Shown here in pieces: positions 19,391-31,575 of a stretch of DNA of 64,000 nucleotides; positions within the stretch are counted from its first letter, which is position 1; every line of letters begins with the position of its first letter. Where the stretch lies: NCBI RefSeq assembly GCF_023516435.1, contig NZ_CP097332.1, forward strand, positions 1,922,001-1,986,000. Direction: 5' to 3'. Below the pieces are notes generated by a model. It saw only the letters and a program-made list of their open reading frames with translations, did not search any database and was not told the origin of the DNA. The translations under genes were made by a program, and so were the position numbers. Source of the DNA: Jatrophihabitans telluris. GTDB lineage: Bacteria; Actinomycetota; Actinomycetes; Mycobacteriales; Jatrophihabitantaceae.

Positions 19391-19525
19391 CGTACGTGGG
19401 AGAGACCTGTCGGTCCGGAATAGTCCGGTTCAGGCAGGCGCCGAAGGGGCAAATTCCCCGCCAACCTCTCAGGCTCAAGGACCACGTACGCAGGTAGCTC
19501 TGAAGGGCGACGTGGCCTGACAGAG
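19391..19525 (+). promoter_or_regulatory. Glycine riboswitch (gcvT motif) upstream of gcvP
   Basis: P1 is a perfect 9-bp helix CGTACGTGG (19391-19399) with CCACGTACG (19482-19490). Inside are the conserved elements GGGAGAG, GCGCCGAAGGGGCAA and CCCCGCCAACCTCTCAGG of the glycine aptamer. A short second helix follows, CTCTG (19498-19502) with CAGAG (19521-19525), the ghost-aptamer element of singlet glycine riboswitches. Glycine riboswitches usually turn on the glycine cleavage genes when glycine is plentiful. Confidence 0.95.
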
Positions 19526-19565
19526 GGGGAGTTCCGGTTCACGCCGGATCTTCGACCCCTGTCAG
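19517..19565 (+). terminator. Alternative hairpin, likely riboswitch expression platform
   Basis: CTGACAG (19517-19523) pairs perfectly with CTGTCAG (19559-19565), extended by GGG (19525-19527) with CCC (19556-19558) around one bulged A. An inner hairpin CCGG/CCGG sits at the top. Its 5' arm contains the CAGAG strand of the ghost-aptamer helix, so the two structures exclude each other. There is no U tract, as is common for actinobacterial terminators; the gcvP GGAG lies outside the stem. Confidence 0.6.
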
Positions 19566-19596
19566 CGCGAGCTGCCCACCGTTCGGAGCACGTCGA

Positions 19597-22512
<2,916 letters not shown>

Positions 22513-22591
22513 CCGGGGGTCGCCGAGGGCGGGTCCGAGCCAACTGCGACCGCGTCAGGCGGCGGCGTCGGACGGGGGGTCAAGCCGAGCG

Positions 22592-22864
22592 TCAGGCGAC
22601 GCGGTGCAACGCGGCGGCGGTGAGTTCTGCCCGTCGGGCGTGCACGCAGTGCCCGTCCGGAAGGATCTCGCCGGAGTCCTCGAAGAGGACGACGCCGTTG
22701 CAGAGAAGGCTCCATCCCTGTTCCGGGTGGCCGGCGATCACGTGGGCGGCGTCGCGATCGAGACCGTTCGCGTCGGGGCAGGCCGGGATGTGGTTGCAGA
22801 TGCCAGCGGTGGAGTGGACGCCGAACTGGCCGTCTGTCGTTTCGCTGCTGATGTGCGGGCTCAT
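22592..22864 (-). CDS. DUF5999 family small protein
   Basis: 90 residues. The core ICNHIPACPDANGLDRDAAHVIAGHPEQGWSLLCNGVVLFEDSGEILPDG matches DUF5999, small actinobacterial proteins of unknown function with conserved Cys and His residues (CNHIPACP, HPEQGWSLLCNG). The ATG was chosen for GAGGA 6 nt upstream. About 25 residues at the N-terminus precede the usual family start and 15 Ala/Arg-rich residues follow it. Convergent with gcvP, 79 nt from its stop. Two palindromes lie upstream. Confidence 0.8.
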   Translation of the reverse strand: MSPHISSETTDGQFGVHSTAGICNHIPACPDANGLDRDAAHVIAGHPEQGWSLLCNGVVLFEDSGEILPDGHCVHARRAELTAAALHRVA

Positions 22865-22879
22865 GTCAGTTCCTCGGTG

Positions 22880-22897
22880 GTGTGTCGTACTACACAC
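22880..22897. promoter_or_regulatory. Near-perfect 18-bp palindrome before the DUF5999 gene
   Basis: GTGTGTCGTACTACACAC: arms GTGTGT/ACACAC around a GTAC core, with a single mismatched pair. It ends 16 nt upstream of the DUF5999 start and overlaps its likely leader, suiting a repressor site. The GTAC core recalls GntR- or TetR-type operators, but the regulator is unknown. Confidence 0.5.
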
Positions 22898-22939
22898 CTA
22901 TGATCGTCCATTTTGAGAGCGATTTCAGCCATCTCGGCA

Positions 22940-22957
22940 AAGTTGACCGTACAACTT
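22940..22957. promoter_or_regulatory. Inverted repeat AAGTTG-N6-CAACTT
   Basis: A perfect 6-6-6 inverted repeat within an AT-rich stretch between DUF5999 and the HAD gene, about 75 nt upstream of the DUF5999 start. A dimeric regulator site is plausible. Confidence 0.4.
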
Positions 22958-23005
22958 CACCAATTCGCAATCTTACGACCACCTAACGCGGACAAGTAGG
23001 ACAAA

Positions 23006-23479
23006 TCACGTTCTGCCGTTGACTTCCTGCGCTCGGCGGAGGGTTTTGCTGTGCGGCACCCACGTCGCGTGCAGGGTCGTGAATCCGGCCGCGGCCGCGG
23101 TCGCCACCACGTCGGGGTCGTCGTCGACGAACAGCAGGATCTCTCGTTCCGCGAGGGAACGCAGGACCTGAACCTTGAGGAACCGGGCCGGGCGGTAGTC
23201 ACCGCTGGCTCGCATGAGCAACTCGTCGGTGGGCAGTCCGGCCGCGACAAGCCAGTTCTGCGTGACGGAGCGCAACCAGCTGGGACGTCCGGTCAGCCAG
23301 GCGATGTCATGGCCGTCGTCCCGATAGCGCTTGACCAGCGCCGCCCCCTGCTCGAGGACGGGATCGGCGTGGGCACCCTCGAAGAAGCTCTCCCAGTCCT
23401 GGTAGCGACCTTCCAGGTAATGCAGCCGGTGCCGCACGTCGGCTACGACACCATCGATGTCGAAGACGGCCAGAGTCAC
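23006..23479 (-). CDS. HAD-family phosphatase
   Basis: 157 residues. HAD motif I is FDIDGVVADV (nucleophile and acid/base Asp), motif II WLTGRPSW, and motif III/IV are RFLKVQVLRSL and LFVDDDPDVV. Without a sizeable cap domain it is a small C0-type phosphatase; the substrate is unknown (homologues are annotated as polynucleotide kinase-phosphatase-like). I trimmed the frame to GTG 23479 because the protein then begins VTLAVFDIDGV and a TACGCT -10 box stands 6 nt upstream. Divergent from guaB1. Confidence 0.83.
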   Translation of the reverse strand: MTLAVFDIDGVVADVRHRLHYLEGRYQDWESFFEGAHADPVLEQGAALVKRYRDDGHDIAWLTGRPSWLRSVTQNWLVAAGLPTDELLMRASGDYRPARFLKVQVLRSLAEREILLFVDDDPDVVATAAAAGFTTLHATWVPHSKTLRRAQEVNGRT

Positions 23480-23485
23480 GCCCCG

Positions 23486-24990
<1,505 letters not shown>

Positions 24991-25041
24991 TGCTCGGGCG
25001 TCATGGCCGGCTCCGTCTCGCGCCGGCCGTCAGGGGCCGAG

Positions 25042-25091
25042 TTGACGGTCGGCGATGTGGAACGCATTCTGAATGTATGAACAGTCGTTCA
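25042..25091 (+). promoter_or_regulatory. Promoter and metal-sensor operator of the ArsR-CDF operon
   Basis: TTGACG (25042-25047), 17-nt spacer, CATTCT (25065-25070), then 6 nt to ATG, predicting a leaderless mRNA. TGAACAGTCGTTCA (25078-25091) is an inverted repeat of the TGAA-N6-TTCA type bound by SmtB/CzrA zinc sensors; it begins inside the start codon. A smaller palindrome CATTCTGAATG covers the -10 and start (25065-25075). Confidence 0.65.
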
Positions 25092-25442
25092 GACGTCTCG
25101 ACGCGCCAGCCGGACGCATCGATCGACGAGCTCAGCGAAGCCGATCTGCTCGACACCGCTGAGATCTTCGGCCTGCTGTCCGATCCTGGCCGGCTTCGGC
25201 TGCTCATCGCGCTGCGCCTGGGCGAGGCCAACGTCGGCCGGCTGGCGATCGCCGCTCACCTGAGTGAGTCGGCGGCCTCGCACGCCCTGCGGCTGCTGCG
25301 AGCTCACCGAGTCGTCGACGTCCGCCGGGTCGGACGGCTGGCGTTCTACCGGCTCGCCGACGATCACGTCGCCGAGCTGCTCGCCACCGCGTTCGCCCAC
25401 GTCGGCCATACCGAGCTCGTTCACCCGGAACGCCCGTCATGA
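25077..25442 (+). CDS. ArsR/SmtB-family zinc sensor repressor (CzrA-like)
   Basis: 121 residues. Winged helix with IFGLLSDPGRLRLLIALRLGEANVGRLAIAAHLSESAASHALRLLRAHRVV. The alpha-5 metal site is complete: Asp95, His97, His108 and His111, spacing D-x-H-x10-H-x2-H, identical in pattern to zinc/cobalt sensors CzrA and SmtB. There is no alpha-3N Cys pair, arguing against Cd/Pb/As sensing. The ATG is fixed by promoter and operator. The stop overlaps the CDF exporter start by 4 nt, so the sensor and the pump are one operon derepressed by metal. Confidence 0.93.
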   Translation: MNSRSDVSTRQPDASIDELSEADLLDTAEIFGLLSDPGRLRLLIALRLGEANVGRLAIAAHLSESAASHALRLLRAHRVVDVRRVGRLAFYRLADDHVAELLATAFAHVGHTELVHPERPS

Positions 25443-26458
25443 CCGCCTCGAGCCGCGACGTCGACGGCCACGGTCGGTCGCAGGACGACTCGGCCCAGCA
25501 CGCTCACGGCGGGGGACACCGACACGTCGAGGTGACCGCTGCGACCGACCAACGCTGGCTGCTGGCGTCGCTGTCCGTCATCGTCACGTTCATGGTGGCC
25601 GAAGTAGTACTGGGCTGGGCCGCCCACTCCCTGGCCTTGGTCGCCGACGCCGGACACATGCTCACCGACGCGGCCGCGCTCGGCCTGGCCGTCATCGCCG
25701 CCCGGCTCGCCCGCCGTCCCGCCCGCGGGCGCTACACCTACGGATTCACCCGGATCGATGCGGTCTCGGCCCAGGCCAACGGCATCACCCTGCTGCTTCT
25801 CGCGGTGTGGTTCGCTGTCGCGGCGGTGCGTCGCCTGTTCGATCCGCCACCCGTTCAGGGCGGGCTGGTTCTCGTCGTTGCCGTGATCGGGGTGGGCGTG
25901 AACCTGCTGGCGGTGTATTTCGCCGGGCGGGCCAACCGGGACAGTCTCAACGTGCGCGGTGCCGTCGCGCACATCGTCAACGATCTCTGGGCGTTCGTGG
26001 CAACCGCCATAGCCGGTGCGGTCGTGCTCCTGACCGGCTGGAACCGAGCCGACGCCGTGGCCTCGTTGATCGTCGCGGTGCTCATGGTCCAATCCGGGCT
26101 GGTGCTCGTCCGGGCAGCGAACCGGGTCTTCCTGGAGGCCGCGCCCGACGGCATCGATCCGGAGATCGTCGGCGGAGACATGGCCCGGGTGCCGGGTGTG
26201 ATCGAGATCCACGACCTGCACGTCTGGGACCTCGGGGCGGCCGAGCCGGCCCTGTCGGCCCATGTCGTCGTCGGCCGCGACTACGACTGCCACGCGGTGG
26301 CGAACGAGGTCAGGGACGTGCTCGCGGCGCGACACCACATCGGGCATGCCACGCTGCAGGCCGATCACCGCCACGCCGACGTCCGCCTGGATGAGGACTG
26401 CTCGGCCGAATCAGGTCACGGACCCGGTTACTTCGGCCACCTCGTCGATGACGTCTGA
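25439..26458 (+). CDS. Cation diffusion facilitator, zinc-type exporter
   Basis: 339 residues, ATG overlapping the ArsR stop. Six transmembrane helices; helix II has HMLTD and helix V HIVND, the HxxxD pair of Zn2+-transporting CDF proteins. The N-terminus is His-rich (HAHGGGHRH) and a cytoplasmic C-terminal domain ends HATLQADHRHADV. It should extrude Zn2+ (perhaps Co2+/Cd2+) by proton antiport. Its last 48 nt overlap the 3' end of the convergent ABC exporter gene. Confidence 0.93.
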   Translation: MTASSRDVDGHGRSQDDSAQHAHGGGHRHVEVTAATDQRWLLASLSVIVTFMVAEVVLGWAAHSLALVADAGHMLTDAAALGLAVIAARLARRPARGRYTYGFTRIDAVSAQANGITLLLLAVWFAVAAVRRLFDPPPVQGGLVLVVAVIGVGVNLLAVYFAGRANRDSLNVRGAVAHIVNDLWAFVATAIAGAVVLLTGWNRADAVASLIVAVLMVQSGLVLVRAANRVFLEAAPDGIDPEIVGGDMARVPGVIEIHDLHVWDLGAAEPALSAHVVVGRDYDCHAVANEVRDVLAARHHIGHATLQADHRHADVRLDEDCSAESGHGPGYFGHLVDDV

Positions 26459-29400
26459 GGCCGACCCGTCCGTGCCCTGCATGTAGGACCGCCACAGCGC
26501 TGCGTACGCACCGTCGGCGGCGAGCAGTTGGGCATGGCTTCCGTCCTCGACGATCCGCCCGTCGGACAACATCAGGATCCGGTCCGCGCGCGCTGCGGTG
26601 CTCAGCCGGTGGGCCACTGTCACCGTCGTGCGATGCCGGGTGAGCCGCTCGGTCGCCGCCACCACCGCCGCCTCGCTGGCCAGGTCCAGCGCCGCCGTCG
26701 CCTCGTCGAGCAGCAGGATGTCGGGATCCACCAGTTCGGCGCGGGCCAGGGCCACCAGCTGGCGCTGGCCGGCGGACAGGTTCCGCCCGCGCTCGCCGAC
26801 CTGCTGCAGGTAGCCGTCCCGTAGCGAGGCGATCATCTCGTGCGCGCCGACCGCCCGCGCGGCCGACTCGATCTCAGCCGGTGTCGCCTGAGGTCGGCCG
26901 TAGGCGATGGCATCGGCGACCGTTCCGTCGAACAGGTAGCTCTCCTGCGGGACGTAGCCCAGACGTCGGCGGAAGTCGCTCAACCGCAGGGAGCGCAGAT
27001 CGCGTCCGTCAGCGATCACCGAGCCCGACGTCGGATCGTAGAAGCGGGCGATGAGCTTGACGACGGTGGACTTACCGGCCCCGGTCTGGCCGACCAGCGC
27101 GATCGACTGGCCCGCGGGGATCTGAAGATCGAGCCCCGTCACCGCCGGTCGATCGGCGCCCGCGTAGGCGAACTCGACCCGGTCGAATCGGACCTCACCG
27201 GTCAGCTCGTCGACCGGCTCGGCATCGGCGCGCAACGGAGTCGAGGTCTGCGTCCGCAGCAGTTCCTGCAGCCGGGACAGGCCCACGCTGGCTTGCTGAT
27301 AACCGTCGAAAACCTGCGACAGCTGCTGAACCGGACCGAAGAACGCGTCCAAATAGAGGAAGAAGGCGATGAGTGAGCCCGCCGTCAAGGTGTGGTGGTC
27401 CAGCCGCTGGGCACCGAAGGCGAGCACGAGCGCGCCGGACAGATCGGCCAGCAGCTGCACGAACGGGAAGTAGGCGGCGATGTAGGTCTGGGCCCGCATC
27501 CGCGATTGCTGGTACCGCCGCGCAGCGCCGAGGAACTGCTCGGTGTTGTAGTCCTCCCGACTGAACACCTGGGCAACCCGGACGCCGGCGACGTTCTCCT
27601 GGAACTGGGCGTTGACCGTGCTCACCCGTTCGCGCGCTTCGACATAGGCCGGGACTGACTTGCGCCGGAACAGCAGCGTCGCCCCGATCAGGACGGGGAG
27701 CATCACCAGAAGGACCAATGACAGCTGGGCGTCGAGCAGGATGAGCGCCACGAGCACGCCGAGCAGGGTGAGCAGACTTACCAGTGCGGTGGCCAGTCCG
27801 GTCTGCAAGAAGTTGGACAGCGCATCGACGTCTGTCGTCATGCGGGTCACGATTCGACCGCCCAGCTCGCGCTCGTAGTAGTCCAGGCCCAGGCGCTGTA
27901 GGTGGGCGAACGTCTTGACGCGCAGGCTGTAGAGCAGACGCTCACCGGTACGTCCGGTCAGGCGCTGACCGGATGCGCTCACCGACCAGTCCAGCAGCAG
28001 GACACCCAGGGCGATCGCGGAAACCGTCAGCAGCAGGCCGGCCGAATGCCGGCTGACGCCGTCGTCGATGCCGGTACGGATCAAGGCGGGAAGGGCGAGC
28101 TGCAGGATCGCGTCCAGACCGATCAGGGCGATCCCGAGGATGAAGGCCAGCCGGACCGGGGTCAGCAGCCTGCGCAGATCAAAAGCAGGGTCCGGAGCCT
28201 GCACGGCTGACTCGTCCAGGTCTGGTCGGTCGGTTGCCGGCGGCAGGGCGGCGACCTTGGCGATGAGGTCCGCCGACGCGGGGACGGCGCCGAACATGCC
28301 GCCGCCGTGGCCGGGCGCACCGGCCGCCACGGCTGCGGCCGCCGCCTGGTTCGTGCTGGGCGTCGCGACCACGCCAGGTTCGGGGGCACGCCACAGGAGC
28401 GGGGTCACGCCGCTGTCGTCAGGTTCCAGCGGTTCGGCATCGTCACGGACGCGCCCGGCATCGCGTCCTTCGGCATCGTCGCCAGGTCCGGCCAGCAACA
28501 GGCGGAACAGTGCGGAGCGGCCCATCAGCTCATCGAAGGTTCCGATGTCGCTCACCGAGCCGCCGTCGAGTACCACGATGCGATCGGCCAGAGCGAGGGT
28601 CGAGCGCCGGTGCGCGATCAGCAGAGTCGTCCGTCCGGTGATCAGGCGGCGCAGGGTGGCTAGGATCTCCGCCTCGACCCGTGGGTCGACCGCGCTGGTG
28701 GCATCGTCGAGCAGCAGGATGCGAGGTTCGGTCAGCAGCGCCCGGGCGAGCGCGATCCGCTGGCGCTGGCCCCCGGAAAGGGTGAGGCCGCGCTCGCCGA
28801 CCAGCGTCTGGAATCCGTCCGGCAGAGCCGCGATGAACCCCTCGGCCTCGGCCGCGGCAGCGGCGGCGCGCACCTGTTCCGGGGTGGCCTCGGGCCGGCC
28901 GTAGGCGATATTGGCGGCAATCGTGTCGGAGAACAGGAAACTGTCCTCGAACACCATGCCGAGGCTGGAGCGCAACTGGCTGAGTTCGAGGTCGCGCACG
29001 TCGGCGCCACCCACCCGGATCCGCCCGGAGTGCACGTCGTAGAACCGCGGTACGAGCATGGCCAGCGTGGACTTGCCCGATCCGGCGCCCCCGACGATCG
29101 CCACCGTCTCACCGGCGCCGATCGCCAGGTCGAGTCCGGTGAGCACCGGCTCGGAGGTGGTGTAGCCGAACCGGACGCTGGTGAACTCGATCGACAGTGG
29201 GCCCTGCGGGAGCGGGGTGGGCAGTTCGGGGTCGACGATGTCGGGGGAGGCGTCGATCACCTCCAGCACGCGCTCCACACCGGCGCGGGCTTGCTGGCCG
29301 ATGGTCAGCAGCGCGGTGACCTGACGAACCGGTCCGACGAGCTGGCCGAGGTAGGTGGAGAACGCCAGGAAGGTTCCGAGGGTGATGTGGCCGTGCAGGG

Positions 29401-30241
29401 CCAACCAGCCGCCGAGCAACAACACCCCTACCTGGCCGAGGGCGGGAATCGCTGACAACGCGGCGGAATAGCGTGCCTGCAGTCGGACGACGCGCATGCG
29501 CGAGCCGAACAGTCGCAGCGCCCGCGCCTGCAGGGTCTGGACCTCACGTTGTTCCTGGCCGAAACCCTTGACCACGCGCACACCGGTGACGGTGCCCTCG
29601 ACCTGGCCGACCAGATCGCCGGCCTGCTGCTGGGCGTCCCAGTTGGCCGGAAACAGGTCGCGCCGAGAGGCCAGCGCCACGAACCACAGAGCCGGCGCGA
29701 TGGCCACGGCGACCAGGGTCAGCATCGGCGACAGGAACAGCATCGCGATCAGGCTGATCCCGAACAGCAGGACGTTGCCGGTCAACATCGGCAAGAAGGC
29801 CAACAACCCTTGGACGAGGCCGACGTCGGTGATCGATCGACTGACGATCTGACCGGTGTGCAGGCTGTCCTGAGCCGCACCGTCCAGCCGCTGCAGGGAG
29901 CGGAAGATGTCGGCCCGCAGGTCGTACTGCACCGACAGGGACAACCGTCCGGCCGAGAAACGGCGGTAGAAGGTCAATCCGTACTGGGCGAGGGCGGCGA
30001 CGACCAGGATCGCGATCCACCAGCCGATGGCCGAACGGTGGTGGGTTTGACCGGTAGTGGGGCCGCTGACCGAATCGATCACGTGCTTGACGACGAGCGG
30101 CACCGCGACGGAGATGAGCGCGCCCACCAGCGAGGCTCCGAAGGCCCCGATCAGATCTCGGCGGTGGCGCAGGCAGTAGCCCAGCAGCCGGCGCAGCCAC
30201 TGCGGCCGATTCGGACGGGACGAGTCGGGTTCACGTGGCAC
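26411..30241 (-). CDS. Fused two-module ABC exporter (TMD-NBD-TMD-NBD)
   Basis: 1276 residues: two complete type-IV ABC exporter halves in one chain. TMD1 about 20-320, NBD1 about 345-590, a Glu/Asp- and Ala-rich linker to about 690, TMD2 about 700-990, NBD2 about 1020-1255. NBD1: Walker A GGAGSGKST (Lys390), signature LSGGQRQR, Walker B LLLDD with Asp513 in place of the catalytic Glu. NBD2: GQTGAGKST (Lys1057), signature LSAGQRQ, Walker B LLLDEATAALD with Glu. So one ATP site (NBD1 Walker plus NBD2 LSAGQ) is degenerate and one is canonical, as in heterodimeric exporters. GTG start. Substrate unknown; multidrug or lipid export is typical. Divergent from the antiporter gene. Confidence 0.93.
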   Translation of the reverse strand: MPREPDSSRPNRPQWLRRLLGYCLRHRRDLIGAFGASLVGALISVAVPLVVKHVIDSVSGPTTGQTHHRSAIGWWIAILVVAALAQYGLTFYRRFSAGRLSLSVQYDLRADIFRSLQRLDGAAQDSLHTGQIVSRSITDVGLVQGLLAFLPMLTGNVLLFGISLIAMLFLSPMLTLVAVAIAPALWFVALASRRDLFPANWDAQQQAGDLVGQVEGTVTGVRVVKGFGQEQREVQTLQARALRLFGSRMRVVRLQARYSAALSAIPALGQVGVLLLGGWLALHGHITLGTFLAFSTYLGQLVGPVRQVTALLTIGQQARAGVERVLEVIDASPDIVDPELPTPLPQGPLSIEFTSVRFGYTTSEPVLTGLDLAIGAGETVAIVGGAGSGKSTLAMLVPRFYDVHSGRIRVGGADVRDLELSQLRSSLGMVFEDSFLFSDTIAANIAYGRPEATPEQVRAAAAAAEAEGFIAALPDGFQTLVGERGLTLSGGQRQRIALARALLTEPRILLLDDATSAVDPRVEAEILATLRRLITGRTTLLIAHRRSTLALADRIVVLDGGSVSDIGTFDELMGRSALFRLLLAGPGDDAEGRDAGRVRDDAEPLEPDDSGVTPLLWRAPEPGVVATPSTNQAAAAAVAAGAPGHGGGMFGAVPASADLIAKVAALPPATDRPDLDESAVQAPDPAFDLRRLLTPVRLAFILGIALIGLDAILQLALPALIRTGIDDGVSRHSAGLLLTVSAIALGVLLLDWSVSASGQRLTGRTGERLLYSLRVKTFAHLQRLGLDYYERELGGRIVTRMTTDVDALSNFLQTGLATALVSLLTLLGVLVALILLDAQLSLVLLVMLPVLIGATLLFRRKSVPAYVEARERVSTVNAQFQENVAGVRVAQVFSREDYNTEQFLGAARRYQQSRMRAQTYIAAYFPFVQLLADLSGALVLAFGAQRLDHHTLTAGSLIAFFLYLDAFFGPVQQLSQVFDGYQQASVGLSRLQELLRTQTSTPLRADAEPVDELTGEVRFDRVEFAYAGADRPAVTGLDLQIPAGQSIALVGQTGAGKSTVVKLIARFYDPTSGSVIADGRDLRSLRLSDFRRRLGYVPQESYLFDGTVADAIAYGRPQATPAEIESAARAVGAHEMIASLRDGYLQQVGERGRNLSAGQRQLVALARAELVDPDILLLDEATAALDLASEAAVVAATERLTRHRTTVTVAHRLSTAARADRILMLSDGRIVEDGSHAQLLAADGAYAALWRSYMQGTDGSASDVIDEVAEVTGSVT

Positions 30242-30387
30242 GAGTTCAGTCTAGGTCGATCGTTAGGCAGGCGAAGTTCTCCTGCCGATCGCTCGGGCCG
30301 ATGTTCGCCAACGGCATACTCTCGCCCAACGCGTGTCGAACGACGGCGCCACGGTGGGCGCGGTTCAGCGGAGAGGGAGGTGGGCCG

Positions 30388-31575
30388 GTGACTTTTGCCA
30401 CCCTGGCGGTCGTCGTCGTCGCGGGCATCGCCGGACCGTTGCTGGCGCTACCCCGGCGCTGGCATCTGCCGGTCATGCTCGGTGAACTCGCGGCGGGGCT
30501 AGCCCTCGGGTCGACGGGAACCGGCTATCTCGACGCCGCCGACCCGACTTTCTCCTTCCTGGGCCAGATCGGCTTCGCGCTGGTCATGTTCGTGGCTGGC
30601 TCCCACGTGCCGGTGCGCTCTCGCGAACTGCGCTCGGCGCTGCGTCCGTCCGTGCTCCGGGTCGCTGTGACGGCGGCGCTGGCGGTCCTGGTCGCCCTGG
30701 CCCTCAACGTCCTGTTCCATACCGGCCATGTCGGGATCTATGCCGTGCTGATGGCGTCCTCGTCGGCGGCTCTGATCCTGCCGACCGTCCAGTCGCTCGG
30801 CTTGTCAGGCGATGCTGTGCTGGCCAGCCTGCCGCAGGTCGCACTCGCCGATGCCGCGTGCATCGTGGCGCTGCCGCTGGTCATCGACCCTCGCCACGCC
30901 GTGCGAGCCGGTCTGGGCAGCGTGGCCGTCCTCACCGTTGCCGGCCTCGTCTTCCTGCTCCTTCGGCAGGCCGAGCACAGTGGCTGGCGGCGTCGACTGC
31001 ACCGCGTCTCCGAAGACCGGCGGTTCGCCCTGGAGCTGCGTTTCAGCCTCGCCGTGTTGTTCGGGCTGGCCGCACTCGCCGCCGCCCTGAAGGTCTCGGT
31101 GCTGCTTGCCGGCTTCAGCCTGGGGCTGGCAGTCGCGGCCGTCGGGTCCCCGCGCCGGTTGACGCGCCAGTTGTTCGCAATCACCGAGGGCTTGTTCGGA
31201 CCGGTCTTCTTCGTGTGGCTCGGGGCCTCCCTCGACGTGCGTGGGCTCGGCCACAACTCGCACTTCGTGGTCGTGGGGATCCTGCTCGGCCTGGGTGCGG
31301 CGCTGGCCCATCTGAGCGGGCGGCTCTTCGGCCAGCCGGCGGCGCTGGCGTTGCTCACCTCGGCTCAGCTGGGCGTGCCGGTCGCCGCGGTGACGATCGG
31401 AACCCAACTGCGGGTGCTGGCCGACGGAGAGGCCTCGGCCATGCTGCTCGGCGCCCTCATCACGATCGCGGTGTCGGTGGGCGGCGCGGCGGTTTATTCG
31501 CGGCGCGGGCCGGATTCGGTCGGGACTTCGCAGGATTCGGCGGGGCTCACGAGCCCAGGCGGACGCCCTCCTTGA
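30388..31575 (+). CDS. CPA2-type cation:proton antiporter
   Basis: 395 residues. About eleven hydrophobic helices and no cytoplasmic regulatory domain. Family features include GPLLALPRRWHLPVMLGELAAGLALG near the N-terminus, FALVMFVAGSHV, and SSSAALILPTVQSLGL. I chose GTG 30388 because GGGAGGTGG lies 5 nt upstream and the first helix starts right after; the upstream open frame is not hydrophobic. It should exchange Na+ or K+ for protons. The last 29 nt overlap the convergent LigD-Pol gene. Confidence 0.87.
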   Translation: MTFATLAVVVVAGIAGPLLALPRRWHLPVMLGELAAGLALGSTGTGYLDAADPTFSFLGQIGFALVMFVAGSHVPVRSRELRSALRPSVLRVAVTAALAVLVALALNVLFHTGHVGIYAVLMASSSAALILPTVQSLGLSGDAVLASLPQVALADAACIVALPLVIDPRHAVRAGLGSVAVLTVAGLVFLLLRQAEHSGWRRRLHRVSEDRRFALELRFSLAVLFGLAALAAALKVSVLLAGFSLGLAVAAVGSPRRLTRQLFAITEGLFGPVFFVWLGASLDVRGLGHNSHFVVVGILLGLGAALAHLSGRLFGQPAALALLTSAQLGVPVAAVTIGTQLRVLADGEASAMLLGALITIAVSVGGAAVYSRRGPDSVGTSQDSAGLTSPGGRPP

